A model generated the notes under the pieces. The model was not told where the DNA came from and ran no database searches. It saw only the letters and a list, made by a program, of their open reading frames with translations. A DNA stretch of 33,205 bases from an uncultured Bacteroidales bacterium (GTDB lineage: Bacteria; Bacteroidota; Bacteroidia; Bacteroidales; UBA932), in contig CAMJBH010000019.1 in assembly GCA_946403855.1 (NCBI GenBank), positions 1-33,205 of the forward strand, given 5' to 3'. Shown one piece after another: positions 7,600-15,630 of the stretch (its first letter is position 1; every line of letters starts with the position of its first letter). The translations under genes were made by a program, and so were the position numbers.

Positions 7600-8628
7600 T
7601 TACATTTCAGGGATAAACATCACCTTGCTGTAGAACTCCTTGCGTCCGAGTATCATGTCGAAAGCCTTCTGATAGTCCTGCAGGCCGAAACGATGGGTGA
7701 TGAGCGGGCGCACGTCCACAATGTGCTTTTTAATGGCGTCCAGCGCGGTGCGCCAGTCGTTGTGGGCATCGTTGTAGGAGCTGTTCCATGTGCCGCGTAT
7801 GTTGAGCTGCTTGCGCAGGAGCTGGCTGTAGGTGCCCTGAGTGAGGGTCATGTCGCCGAAGGGATTGCCCATGCAGACCACATGTCCGAAGCTCTTCACG
7901 CTCTTTATACAGCTTTCCCAGGTCTGGGTGGCACCGGCGCCCTCTATGCACGCGTCGGCTCCGCGGCCGGCGGTGGCCTCATGAATGTATGCAGAAGCAT
8001 CCTCCTGGGCGCTGTTAACCGCATCGAAGCCCATGCTGCGGGCATAATCCACCTTGGCGGGATCTATGTCGCAGAGTATGATTTTAGATGCACCGGAAGC
8101 CTTGCTCCACAGAGCCAGCATCATGCCTATAGGGCCGGCTCCGAAAATGGCCACGGTGTCGCCTATCTTGATATCTGCCAGCCCCACGGCATGCAGTGCC
8201 ACGGCAGCGGGTTCGCACATCGCTGCTTCCTCGTAGCTGATGCCATCGAACGGAACGAGGTTCCATTCTTTCACCGCCAGATATTCTGCGTAGGCACCGT
8301 CGCGGCGTGAGCCATAGTAGTCATAATCAGAGCATTGCGCGTATTCGCCCACCTGGCAGGATGCGCATTTGCGGCAAGGCAGAAGCGGGAATACCGCAGC
8401 CTTGCTGCCGATGAGTCCGGGATCGTCTGCATCTACAATCTCTCCGGAGAACTCGTGCCCGGGGATGGTCGGGAAATGATACGTACCTTTCTTGAAGATT
8501 CGCGGAATATCACTGCCGCAGATGCCGCAAGCCTTGATTTTAAGGAGTACTTCGCCTTTGCTTCTTACTGGATCGGGAACTTCTTCGTAACGGAGATCAC
8601 CCACAGCGTGTAGATTGAGAGCTTTCAT
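7600..8628 (-). CDS. Zinc-dependent alcohol/polyol dehydrogenase (galactitol-1-phosphate 5-dehydrogenase-like)
   Basis: A 342-residue medium-chain dehydrogenase/reductase. The catalytic zinc ligands are in ACGICGSD (Cys37) and GHEF (His58-Glu59). The structural zinc site is the four-cysteine lobe Cys85, Cys88, Cys91 and Cys99. The NAD(P) Rossmann motif is GAGPIGMM. The ending that reads KVMFIP, together with the overall pattern, resembles GatD-like polyol-phosphate dehydrogenases, which oxidise a sugar alcohol or its phosphate. No sugar PTS or kinase genes lie nearby, so the substrate stays open (sorbitol- or threonine-type activity is possible). First gene of a two-gene unit with the DUF486 protein. 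Confidence 0.85.
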   Translation of the reverse strand: MKALNLHAVGDLRYEEVPDPVRSKGEVLLKIKACGICGSDIPRIFKKGTYHFPTIPGHEFSGEIVDADDPGLIGSKAAVFPLLPCRKCASCQVGEYAQCSDYDYYGSRRDGAYAEYLAVKEWNLVPFDGISYEEAAMCEPAAVALHAVGLADIKIGDTVAIFGAGPIGMMLALWSKASGASKIILCDIDPAKVDYARSMGFDAVNSAQEDASAYIHEATAGRGADACIEGAGATQTWESCIKSVKSFGHVVCMGNPFGDMTLTQGTYSQLLRKQLNIRGTWNSSYNDAHNDWRTALDAIKKHIVDVRPLITHRFGLQDYQKAFDMILGRKEFYSKVMFIPEM

Positions 8629-8647
8629 TTTGCTTGATTTAGTCGGG

Positions 8648-8655
8648 CAAATTTA
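8648..8655 (-). promoter_or_regulatory. -7 promoter element for the dehydrogenase-DUF486 unit
   Basis: TAAATTTG on the minus strand, exact to TAnnTTTG, 19 bp upstream of the ATG at 8628. It faces away from the MATE promoter, whose -7 element begins only 13 bp further on, so the two promoters occupy overlapping DNA and may interfere. Confidence 0.58.
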
Positions 8656-8667
8656 TAAAATCATTTT

Positions 8668-8675
8668 TATATTTG
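8668..8675 (+). promoter_or_regulatory. -7 promoter element for the MATE exporter gene
   Basis: TATATTTG matches TAnnTTTG and ends 8 nt before the proposed GTG start at 8684. The predicted transcript therefore begins at or within about 4 nt of the start codon. Confidence 0.55.
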
Positions 8676-8683
8676 TGCCTATT

Positions 8684-10063
8684 GTGAAGAGTATTCTGAC
8701 AGACAGGGCCCTGAACCGCGAGATTCTTCGGCTTTCGCTCCCCAGTATTCTGGCCAATCTCACTGTCCCGCTGGTCGGCATGGTGGACACGGCCCTCGCC
8801 GGCCACCTTAACGGCGGGGGAGGGGCGGCCGCCTTCATAGGTGGCATTTCTGTCGGATCCATGCTCCTGAACCTTCTGTACTGGAACTTTTTCTTCCTGC
8901 GTACAGGTACGGGAGGGCTCACGGCCCAGGCTTTCGGCCGCGGTGACACTCACGACTGCGCCTTCATACTTGCCAGGGGCCTCGGGTTTGCGGCAGCGAT
9001 TTCTCTCCTTGTCCTGGCTCTTCAGTATCCGCTGATGCGGCTTGGGATGCTCCTTCTTAATGCTTCCCCACAGGTCACCGAACTTGCTCAGCGCTACTTC
9101 TTTATACGCATCTGGGCAGCTCCGGCGACCATAGGGCTCATGGTGTTCCGGGGCTGGTTTGTGGGCATGCAGGACTCCGTGAGTTCCATGTGGACGGATC
9201 TGATCGTGAACCTCGTGAACATCACCGCGTCGGTTCTGCTCACCTTCGGAGCCTTCGGCTGGGAAGGCATTGGCTTCGACGGCATCGCCGCCGGCACGCT
9301 TGTGGCCCAGTATTCCGGCCTTTTGTATGTGCTGCTGGTGTGCGTCTTCAAGTACCGCAGAGTCATTGGGGAACTGAAGCGGGAAGACATGGCTGAAGCG
9401 TTCAGGCCGTCGGGTCTGGTGCCCTATCTCAAGATGAACGCGAACCTTCTCGGGCGTTCGGTGTGCTTTACTGCCATCTACATGGGCTACACCATTATTG
9501 CCGCAGGCTTCGGGGACGTGCTACTGGCCTGCTCGTCGATAATGATGCACCTGTTGATGATTTTTTCCTATTTCACAGACGGCTTTGCCTATGCAGGTGA
9601 AGCACTTACGGGGCGCTTTATCGGAGAAGGAGACGGCGTCCGGCTGCGCCGCACGGTGCGCTGTGTATTTGTGTGGAGCATGGGCATTGCATTACTGTTC
9701 GTGGGCATATACGCCCTGGTCGGGAATCCGCTCGTGAGCCTTTTCTCGGACGATGCGGCCGTGGTGGAGCGTTGCCGCCATTTTATTCCGTGGCTGCTTA
9801 TCATGCCGCCGCTCGGATGCGCTGCGTTTACCTGGGACGGGATTTACCTTGGGGCTACCGACTCCCGAAGTCTCTTTTTGGCGATGGCCTTCGCCCTGGC
9901 AGGCTTCTTCGGCTGCTGGTATGCCGGAAAAGTGCTGTTGGGCGGCCTGATGCAGCCAGGCGCCGATTCCTGCCTGCATCTGCTGCTGGCGGCCTATTTC
10001 GCCCATCTGGCGGCCCGGACCGTCTATCTCACGGCTGCGTACCGCCGCCGCATCAAGATCTAG
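8684..10063 (+). CDS. MATE-family multidrug/metabolite exporter (DinF-like)
   Basis: A 459-residue inner-membrane antiporter of the MATE family with twelve predicted helices. Family signatures near the N-terminus include VPLVGMVDTALAGHL and the loop RTGTGGLTAQAFGRGD. The second half repeats the fold. The sequence is closest in pattern to the DinF branch, which exports drugs or organic cations in exchange for Na+ or H+. I chose the GTG at 8684 (VKSILTDRALNREIL) because the frame further upstream (from 8615) overlaps the promoter and encodes residues unlike a MATE N-terminus. Its TAG stop shares the palindrome CTAG with the end of an extended frame from the opposite strand. Confidence 0.9.
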   Translation: MKSILTDRALNREILRLSLPSILANLTVPLVGMVDTALAGHLNGGGGAAAFIGGISVGSMLLNLLYWNFFFLRTGTGGLTAQAFGRGDTHDCAFILARGLGFAAAISLLVLALQYPLMRLGMLLLNASPQVTELAQRYFFIRIWAAPATIGLMVFRGWFVGMQDSVSSMWTDLIVNLVNITASVLLTFGAFGWEGIGFDGIAAGTLVAQYSGLLYVLLVCVFKYRRVIGELKREDMAEAFRPSGLVPYLKMNANLLGRSVCFTAIYMGYTIIAAGFGDVLLACSSIMMHLLMIFSYFTDGFAYAGEALTGRFIGEGDGVRLRRTVRCVFVWSMGIALLFVGIYALVGNPLVSLFSDDAAVVERCRHFIPWLLIMPPLGCAAFTWDGIYLGATDSRSLFLAMAFALAGFFGCWYAGKVLLGGLMQPGADSCLHLLLAAYFAHLAARTVYLTAAYRRRIKI

Positions 10064-10128
10064 TCCCAGGCAAGCAGCTTGAGGCCGGGAACCAGCGTAA
10101 GGTCGTTGTCAATGGCGATACTTGCAAT
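10060..10128 (-). pseudogene. Open in-frame continuation of the lipoprotein gene beyond its TAG
   Basis: Directly after the TAG at 10129-10131 the same frame stays open for 22 codons, beginning IASIAIDNDL and ending LKLLAWD, then stops at TAG (10060-10062). The codons carry mostly G/C third positions like the neighbouring genes, and the peptide looks like a normal beta-strand ending. The stop shares CTAG with the convergent MATE stop, which is the tight packing seen elsewhere here. I infer this is the original C-terminus, cut off by a nonsense change. Confidence 0.55.
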
Positions 10129-11277
10129 CTAGTCCAGTTCGAACACGGCTTCTACGTCTCCGAAACGGCCCCTCACTAGGTCTGCTTCCTCGAAGAATCG
10201 CGCCGAGAGCTGCCCTCGCCACACAATATCGTCCTTCTCGTTGTATGGAATGTCTATTGTGAATCCATAAGTCTTGGACTGGATTTTGACCACCGCTTCT
10301 GCCTTCCAGTTGGTCCTGGTGCCGCCGTCGTCTTCGGTGATCATAAACACTATTTTGTCCAGCTGAGTTGTGAAATCCCCCACCAGGATGGCGTCAAACG
10401 GCAATTCTTTGTTGACGTACCGGCGCTTAACCACAATCATGAAGTCGGTAACGCTGGGATAGAAAAGATGCAGTTCCGCATCCGTTGCGGCGTTAAAGCC
10501 CTCGACACTTCCACATTTCACCCAGAATTCACTTGCTCCGCCAAACCATGAATCATAGTTCCGCTTCATTTTGAAGCTCCTCAGCAGCAGTTTGCGGTGC
10601 CTGGCCAGGGGCACCGGCGCGCTTTCGGAGAAGGCTGCCGCTTCAGTGAGTTTGAGGGGTGTGAAGGCGGCGTCGGAGTTGCTGTTGAAGACCCACACGG
10701 GCTGTTCCACGGCCAGCGCTTCGTCCACAAAGACTGAATCTACAATATGCATTCCGTCCGGGCCTGGTGCAATGCGGTAGCCGTAGTTGGTTTCTGCACC
10801 GGAACCGGGGTCGAAAGTGATAATGGGATACGACTCTCCGTCCCAGTTTTCGGAGTATGGCCAGTAGAGTTGGAAGTCGCTCTGCGACAGCTGCTTGAGC
10901 ATGGCATCTACGTCGCCGCCGCGGGTCTGCGGCCGGGCTTCCAGATAGTCCCGGAGCAGGTTTCTGAGGGGGTTGGCCAGCTTTTCTCCTGCACTCGCTT
11001 TTGCCGAAGGCGTGTCGCCTACCCCCGCCCCGGGGCTTTCAATCAGACACCCCATGGTGTATTCCTCGTCGTAGCCGTTGCCGGACGATTTGCCCACTGC
11101 GTCGTAAACTTCTTGCAGATGGGCCTTCTCGAGGGGAAGAGAAGAAAACATTTTGGCCAGTCCGGCCGGGGTAAAGTCATAGGAGGGAGCCTCCGGGGGC
11201 AATTCAGTTTCGTTTTTGCCACCGCACGAGGATAGCAGGGCCAAAGCGGCCAAGGACACAACAAGATAATTTTTCAT
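10129..11277 (-). CDS. Hypothetical lipoprotein, probably truncated by an in-frame TAG
   Basis: A 382-residue protein of no recognised family. The start at 11277 gives a clear lipoprotein signal: MKNYLVVSLAALALLSSC with the lipobox Cys at position 18, so it is probably anchored in the outer membrane or facing the periplasm. A charged, helical first third containing EKAHLQEVYDAVGKSSGNGYDEEYT is followed by a beta-rich remainder with many aromatic residues. The start at 11301 (MSLCCKKTM) would spoil the signal peptide. A weak -7-like TCTCTTTG lies upstream on the minus strand. The frame continues after the TAG (10129-10131), so this copy may lack its last 22 residues. It follows prmC with a 56-bp gap. 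Confidence 0.75.
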   Translation of the reverse strand: MKNYLVVSLAALALLSSCGGKNETELPPEAPSYDFTPAGLAKMFSSLPLEKAHLQEVYDAVGKSSGNGYDEEYTMGCLIESPGAGVGDTPSAKASAGEKLANPLRNLLRDYLEARPQTRGGDVDAMLKQLSQSDFQLYWPYSENWDGESYPIITFDPGSGAETNYGYRIAPGPDGMHIVDSVFVDEALAVEQPVWVFNSNSDAAFTPLKLTEAAAFSESAPVPLARHRKLLLRSFKMKRNYDSWFGGASEFWVKCGSVEGFNAATDAELHLFYPSVTDFMIVVKRRYVNKELPFDAILVGDFTTQLDKIVFMITEDDGGTRTNWKAEAVVKIQSKTYGFTIDIPYNEKDDIVWRGQLSARFFEEADLVRGRFGDVEAVFELD

Positions 11278-11333
11278 AGTCTTTTTGCAGCAAAGAGACA
11301 AAAAATTATCCGTTTCTAAAAGTGTCGCAACGC

Positions 11334-12191
11334 TTATTTTTCTATCGATTCTTTCTTATTGAAACAAACGAAGCGCTGAGCACCACGGAAGTCCTTCAGA
11401 ACTTCTACGTTGCGAAGCCCGGCGGCGGCAAAGACGGCAGCCGTTTCCTCCCCTAGCGCCTCATTGAACTCCACAATCCCGCTCCCGCCGGCAGCAAGAA
11501 AACGCACGGCCCAGGCAGCAACTGCCCTGTAAAAGAGCAAAGGATCGGAATCCGGCACAAACAGAGCCAGCGCCGGTTCGTGCCCCAGCACATTAGTATG
11601 CATCTGAGATTTTTCGCTCTCGCGAATATAAGGGGGATTGGCTGTGAGCATGTCGAAGGGGGCCCCCGGGAAACTGTCCGGAAGACGCAGCACGTCCGCC
11701 TTCAAAAACTCCGGCCCCGGACTGTTGAACTGTCCCCTGGCGGTTTCCAGGGCCTCATCAGATATATCCACCCCGGTAACCACAGTTCCGGGAAGCTCGA
11801 GCGCAATACTCCAGGCAATGCATCCGGAGCCTGTGCACAGGTCCAGCACCCTGCCTCCGGCCGGAATGCGCTGCACAGCCCACTCCACCAACTCCTCAGT
11901 CTCGGGCCTGGGTATCAGAACGGAAGGATTAACTTTGAAGCGCCTGCCGCGGAACTCCTGGAAACCGGTCACGTATTGCAGCGGTTCCCCGCTTCTGAGC
12001 CGCACCAAAGCATCCATAAGCAGCGGCAGCTTGCCTTCGTCAATTTCCAGGGAAGGCTCGACGATGTGCGCATACGAAGGCACCCCCAGCACATCGCTGC
12101 AGAGACGCTTTACAATGCCGGCCGCCTCCCGAGGTCCGTAGAGGCTCTCAAGGGAGGCGTCCGCATCTGCTATAAACTGCGACAGGAGCAC
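11334..12191 (-). CDS. prmC: Release factor glutamine methyltransferase PrmC
   Basis: A 285-residue SAM-dependent methyltransferase that methylates the Gln of the GGQ motif in release factors RF1/RF2. The N-terminal helical domain contains RSGEPLQYVTGFQEF, followed by VLIPRPETEELVEW. The SAM motif is DLCTGSGC (117-124) and the catalytic NPPY is at 185-188. The start is a GTG that overlaps the ddl stop by one base (TAGTG), so translation is coupled to ddl. Last gene of the PBP1A-ddl-prmC unit. Confidence 0.95.
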   Translation of the reverse strand: MLLSQFIADADASLESLYGPREAAGIVKRLCSDVLGVPSYAHIVEPSLEIDEGKLPLLMDALVRLRSGEPLQYVTGFQEFRGRRFKVNPSVLIPRPETEELVEWAVQRIPAGGRVLDLCTGSGCIAWSIALELPGTVVTGVDISDEALETARGQFNSPGPEFLKADVLRLPDSFPGAPFDMLTANPPYIRESEKSQMHTNVLGHEPALALFVPDSDPLLFYRAVAAWAVRFLAAGGSGIVEFNEALGEETAAVFAAAGLRNVEVLKDFRGAQRFVCFNKKESIEK

Positions 12192-13201
12192 TAAGAATTC
12201 TCTATGATCTTAGAGAGGAATTCAGTGATGGTCATGCCGGACTCGCGCACCATCTTGGGCACTAGCGAAGCGCTGGTCATGCCAGGTATAGTATTGACTT
12301 CCAAGAAATAGAGACCGTCTGTGGCAGCAATGTAGTCCATTCTCACCACGCCCCTGCAGCCAAGGAATTCGTAGAGCTCGCATGTCTTGCGCTGAAGCTC
12401 TTCGGTAAGGCTTGCGTCTATCGGAGCCGGGCAGATCTCACGGCTGTGGCCGTTGTACTTGGCGTCATAGTCGAAATACTCATTGTCGCTCACTATTTCG
12501 ATGGGCGGGAGAGCTTTTACAGCAGTGCCGTCAAAGTAGGCAGCGCAGGTGAGCTCGCGTCCGGTCACGCCCTGTTCCACCAGCACCATCGGACCCTCGC
12601 CAAAGGCAAACTGGATGGCGGAAAGAAGCTCGGAGGGCTCGGCGACACGGGTAACCCCGAAGCTGGAGCCGCCCTGGGTGGGCTTTACGAACACCGGGAA
12701 GCGGAGTTTCTCTTCCGCTTTCTTGCAGAAAGCATCGAGGTCATCGCCCTGCCTTACCAGCAGGTCCGGAGCGCAGCGGGCGATTTCCTTCACATAGGCC
12801 TTGCATGCAAACTTATTGAAGGCTATCATGCTGGAATAAGATCCGCAGGAGCTGAAGGGGATGCCTAGCATCTCGAGGTAGCCCTGCATCTGTCCGGTCT
12901 CGCCGGGCGCGCCGTGCTGCACAACATATGCGTAGTCGAATTTGACTTTTTGTCCGAGAACGCTCACGGAAAAATCGGACTTGTCCACCTCGGGACGGGC
13001 TTCCTGGGGGAAAGTCACCCTCATGGAATTCTTGCGGCGGAATGCTGCAAGCTGCCACCTGCCGAAGCGGGCAAAAATCTCATATACATCGTATTCCCTG
13101 TCATCTATTGCGGAAGCCACAAACTCTCCGCTCCGGCAGGACACTTCCCATTCCGAGGAATCGCTGCCGTAGATGACTGCTATCGAATTGTATTTACCCA
13201 T
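12191..13201 (-). CDS. ddl: D-alanine--D-alanine ligase
   Basis: A 336-residue ATP-grasp enzyme that forms the D-Ala-D-Ala dipeptide of the peptidoglycan precursor in the cytoplasm. Family motifs visible are VVQHGAPGETGQMQGYLEMLGIPFSS with a Gly-rich loop, FPVFVKPTQGGSSFGV in the ATP-grasp core, and near the C-terminus RMDYI and FLEVNTIPGMTSASLVPKM with metal and ligand residues. The loop reads HGAPGETG rather than the commoner HGxxGEDG. The N-terminal segment (AVIYGSDSSEWEVS) also deviates from the usual GG-x-S-x-E-x-x-V-S pattern but keeps the key E and S. It starts 1 bp after the PBP1A stop. Confidence 0.93.
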   Translation of the reverse strand: MGKYNSIAVIYGSDSSEWEVSCRSGEFVASAIDDREYDVYEIFARFGRWQLAAFRRKNSMRVTFPQEARPEVDKSDFSVSVLGQKVKFDYAYVVQHGAPGETGQMQGYLEMLGIPFSSCGSYSSMIAFNKFACKAYVKEIARCAPDLLVRQGDDLDAFCKKAEEKLRFPVFVKPTQGGSSFGVTRVAEPSELLSAIQFAFGEGPMVLVEQGVTGRELTCAAYFDGTAVKALPPIEIVSDNEYFDYDAKYNGHSREICPAPIDASLTEELQRKTCELYEFLGCRGVVRMDYIAATDGLYFLEVNTIPGMTSASLVPKMVRESGMTITEFLSKIIENS

Positions 13202-13202
13202 A

Positions 13203-15554
13203 TCAGTTGAAGTAATATTCTGTCTCTTGATTGTTGGCGGTCTCCGACACCTCGTTTATATCTTCGTCGCCGCCGAGGAAGGTGCCTGTGCTCGAGCAAT
13301 CCAGGCTGAAATCTATGCTTGGCGGCGCCTGGAAGGTATCAGACTCATTGAAGATACCCGCCGCGATACACTTCTTCATCCAGATTCCCCAGATGGGCAA
13401 GGCCATTCTGGAACCGTCCAGCGAATTGAAGTGGATCTGCCTGTCCTCGCCTCCTATCCACGCTCCGGCCGTAATTTTGGGCGTATAGCCGATGAACCAT
13501 CCGTCGGAACAGTCGTTCGTGGTACCGGTCTTGCCGGCAATCTCGCCTTTGAGGTTGTAGGCATAGCGCAGACGGCTTCCAGTACCTCCGTTAACGACTC
13601 CCTGCATGAGGTTGGCCATGAGGTAGGCCGACGAGGCGCTGATGGCCTCGCGCTTGCTGTTGGTATGCTCGGTGATGACGTTACCCTGATTGTCTTCTAT
13701 CCTGGTAACGTAGAGCGGCGCTGCATATACGCCCCTGGAGGGGAAGGTGTTGTAGGCCGCAACCATTTCATAGAGAGCAATGTCGGCAGGTCCCACGCAC
13801 AGGGCGAACACCTCGTCCACATGGCTGTGAATGCCCATACGGTGCATCATCTGGGCCATGGCCTGAGGGCCGAACTGCTTCATGAGGAAGGCGGATACGT
13901 TGTTCGAGCTGTTGGCGAGCCCCCACTTGAGCGTGACGGTCTGGCCAATCATTTCTTTCTTGTCGGTGGAACGGGGAGTCCAGGTGGAACCGTCCCAGTT
14001 GATGAAGGTCTGTGGCGCGCAAACCACTCTGTCACAAGGGGTCATACCCTCCTGCATGGCCAAGGTATAGAGGAAAGGCTTGATGGTGGAGCCCACCTGA
14101 CGCTTGGCCTGGCTCACGTTGTCGTACTTGAAGTAGCGGTAGTTGGGACCTCCCACGAAAGCCTTCACATTGCCGGTGCCGGGTTCCATGGCCACGAAGC
14201 CGCAGCGAAGGAAGGACTTGTAGTAGCGTATGGAATCGTTGGGGGTCATGGTGGTGTCGATGTAGCCCTTCTTGTTCCAGGCAAACACACGCATCTTGAC
14301 GGGCTTGTCGAACTGCGAGAGGATATCCGCCTCGCTCAAGCCGGCCTTCTTCTGCATGCGCCAGCGGTCGCTCCATTTGCGCGCCTGCGCCATGAGACGG
14401 TCAACCGTTTTCTGGTCTATGTCATTGGCAAAAGGCTTGTTGCGCTTGTATTTCAATTCCTTGTCGAAGGCTCCCTGGAGGTATCCGCCAAGGTGCTCGG
14501 CCACAGCTTCCTCGGCAAACACCTGCATCTTGTAGTCTATGGTGGTGAAGATGCGCAGGCCGTCCTTATCGAGATTGTAGGAACTGCCGTCGGGCTTACG
14601 GTTCTTGTTGAGCCAGCCGTAGATGGCGTCGGAAGCCCAGCGCAGCGAGTCTGCCGAATAATCTTCCTCGAACTGATAGTCGGACCGGCGGGGCTTCTTG
14701 GCGTTCATGTCGCGGCGGAGCATGTCGCGGAAATAGGGAGCATGGCCGGAATTGTGGTCCATGACATGATAGTCCAGCAGTATGGGAAGTTGCTGCAGAG
14801 AGTCCCTCTGGTGCTTGTCGATGTAGCCCGCCTTGGCCATGCGGCCGATCACGAAGTTGCGGCGGTTCAGGGCATTGTCGGGATTCAGCACCGGATTGTA
14901 ACGGGTGGGCTTGTTCACCATGCCCACCAGCAGGGCACTTTCTTCTATGTTCAGGTCTGCAGGAGACTTGGCGAAAAAGGTCTCGGAAGCGGATTTGACG
15001 CCGAAGGCCCCGCTGCCGAAGAAGATGGAATTCAGGTACATGGCCATGATTTCATCTTTGGTGTAGTCTCTCTCGAGGCGCACTGCGGTGATCCACTCCT
15101 TGAGCTTCGTGAACACCAGTTCCAGCTTGCCGGCATTTTCGCCGCGGGGGTAAAGGGTCTTTGCCAGCTGCTGGGTGATGGTACTGCCGCCTCCCTGGCT
15201 GGAGTCGCGCAGGAGGAGGGTTTTGAAAGCCACACGGGCAAGTCCCTTCATGTCAACTCCCGAATGCTTGTAGAAGCGCACGTCTTCCGTGGCCACGGCG
15301 GCGTGCACCAGGTTCGGCGAAAGCTCGTCATAGTCGGCGTAAGTCCTGTTCTCGATGTGGAAGGTGGTAAGCACCTCTCCGTCCTCGGCAAGCACCTGGG
15401 TGGCCAGTTTGTTGTCGGGATGCTCAAGTTCTTCGAAAGACGGTATCTTGGCAAATATGCCCACCAGCAGCAACAGAACGAACACCAGCGCGAACGGTGC
15501 GATGAGCAGTATCCAGAACCATTTGATTATTGTGCGTTTTGTCTTGTCTGTCAT
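13203..15554 (-). CDS. Bifunctional class A penicillin-binding protein (PBP1A-type)
   Basis: A 783-residue peptidoglycan synthase with one N-terminal membrane helix (about 13-35). The GT51 glycosyltransferase domain has catalytic Glu90 in AVATEDVRFYKHSGVD and the motif GGSTITQQLAKTLYPR. The transpeptidase domain carries S489-T-I-K in RQVGSTIKPFLYT, SSN in LANSSNNVSAF, and K675-T-G in AGKTGTTNDCSDGWF. A short Ser/Asp/Glu-rich tail follows. It builds and cross-links wall glycan at the inner-membrane surface and heads a three-gene unit with ddl and prmC. The promoter lies 19 bp upstream of the ATG. Confidence 0.96.
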   Translation of the reverse strand: MTDKTKRTIIKWFWILLIAPFALVFVLLLLVGIFAKIPSFEELEHPDNKLATQVLAEDGEVLTTFHIENRTYADYDELSPNLVHAAVATEDVRFYKHSGVDMKGLARVAFKTLLLRDSSQGGGSTITQQLAKTLYPRGENAGKLELVFTKLKEWITAVRLERDYTKDEIMAMYLNSIFFGSGAFGVKSASETFFAKSPADLNIEESALLVGMVNKPTRYNPVLNPDNALNRRNFVIGRMAKAGYIDKHQRDSLQQLPILLDYHVMDHNSGHAPYFRDMLRRDMNAKKPRRSDYQFEEDYSADSLRWASDAIYGWLNKNRKPDGSSYNLDKDGLRIFTTIDYKMQVFAEEAVAEHLGGYLQGAFDKELKYKRNKPFANDIDQKTVDRLMAQARKWSDRWRMQKKAGLSEADILSQFDKPVKMRVFAWNKKGYIDTTMTPNDSIRYYKSFLRCGFVAMEPGTGNVKAFVGGPNYRYFKYDNVSQAKRQVGSTIKPFLYTLAMQEGMTPCDRVVCAPQTFINWDGSTWTPRSTDKKEMIGQTVTLKWGLANSSNNVSAFLMKQFGPQAMAQMMHRMGIHSHVDEVFALCVGPADIALYEMVAAYNTFPSRGVYAAPLYVTRIEDNQGNVITEHTNSKREAISASSAYLMANLMQGVVNGGTGSRLRYAYNLKGEIAGKTGTTNDCSDGWFIGYTPKITAGAWIGGEDRQIHFNSLDGSRMALPIWGIWMKKCIAAGIFNESDTFQAPPSIDFSLDCSSTGTFLGGDEDINEVSETANNQETEYYFN

Positions 15555-15573
15555 TTTTTTTCGCTTGAAAACA

Positions 15574-15581
15574 CAAAATTA
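15574..15581 (-). promoter_or_regulatory. -7 promoter element for PBP1A-ddl-prmC
   Basis: TAATTTTG on the minus strand matches TAnnTTTG, 19 bp before the PBP1A ATG. It is divergent from the topA promoter. Confidence 0.55.
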
Positions 15582-15603
15582 CGATTAATTTGGAAAAACA
15601 CCT

Positions 15604-15611
15604 TAAATTTG
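15604..15611 (+). promoter_or_regulatory. -7 promoter element for topA
   Basis: TAAATTTG matches TAnnTTTG and ends 19 bp before the topA ATG at 15631. A TTTGG lies upstream at 15589-15593, but it is only about 11 bp away, closer than the usual -33 spacing. Confidence 0.57.
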
Positions 15612-15630
15612 TAGCCGATATTGTGAAATT

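Noticed and set aside
10129..10131. TAG as a recoded sense codon (pyrrolysine or amber suppression)
   Set aside because: TAG ends several other genes in the window (HAD, MATE, topA) at sensible positions, and no suppressor tRNA or pyl gene is visible. A nonsense change is simpler.
13173..15614. 813-codon plus-strand open frame antisense to PBP1A
   Set aside because: It mirrors a complete PBP1A with all catalytic motifs. The His/Val/Gly-rich translation is a typical shadow in GC-rich coding DNA.
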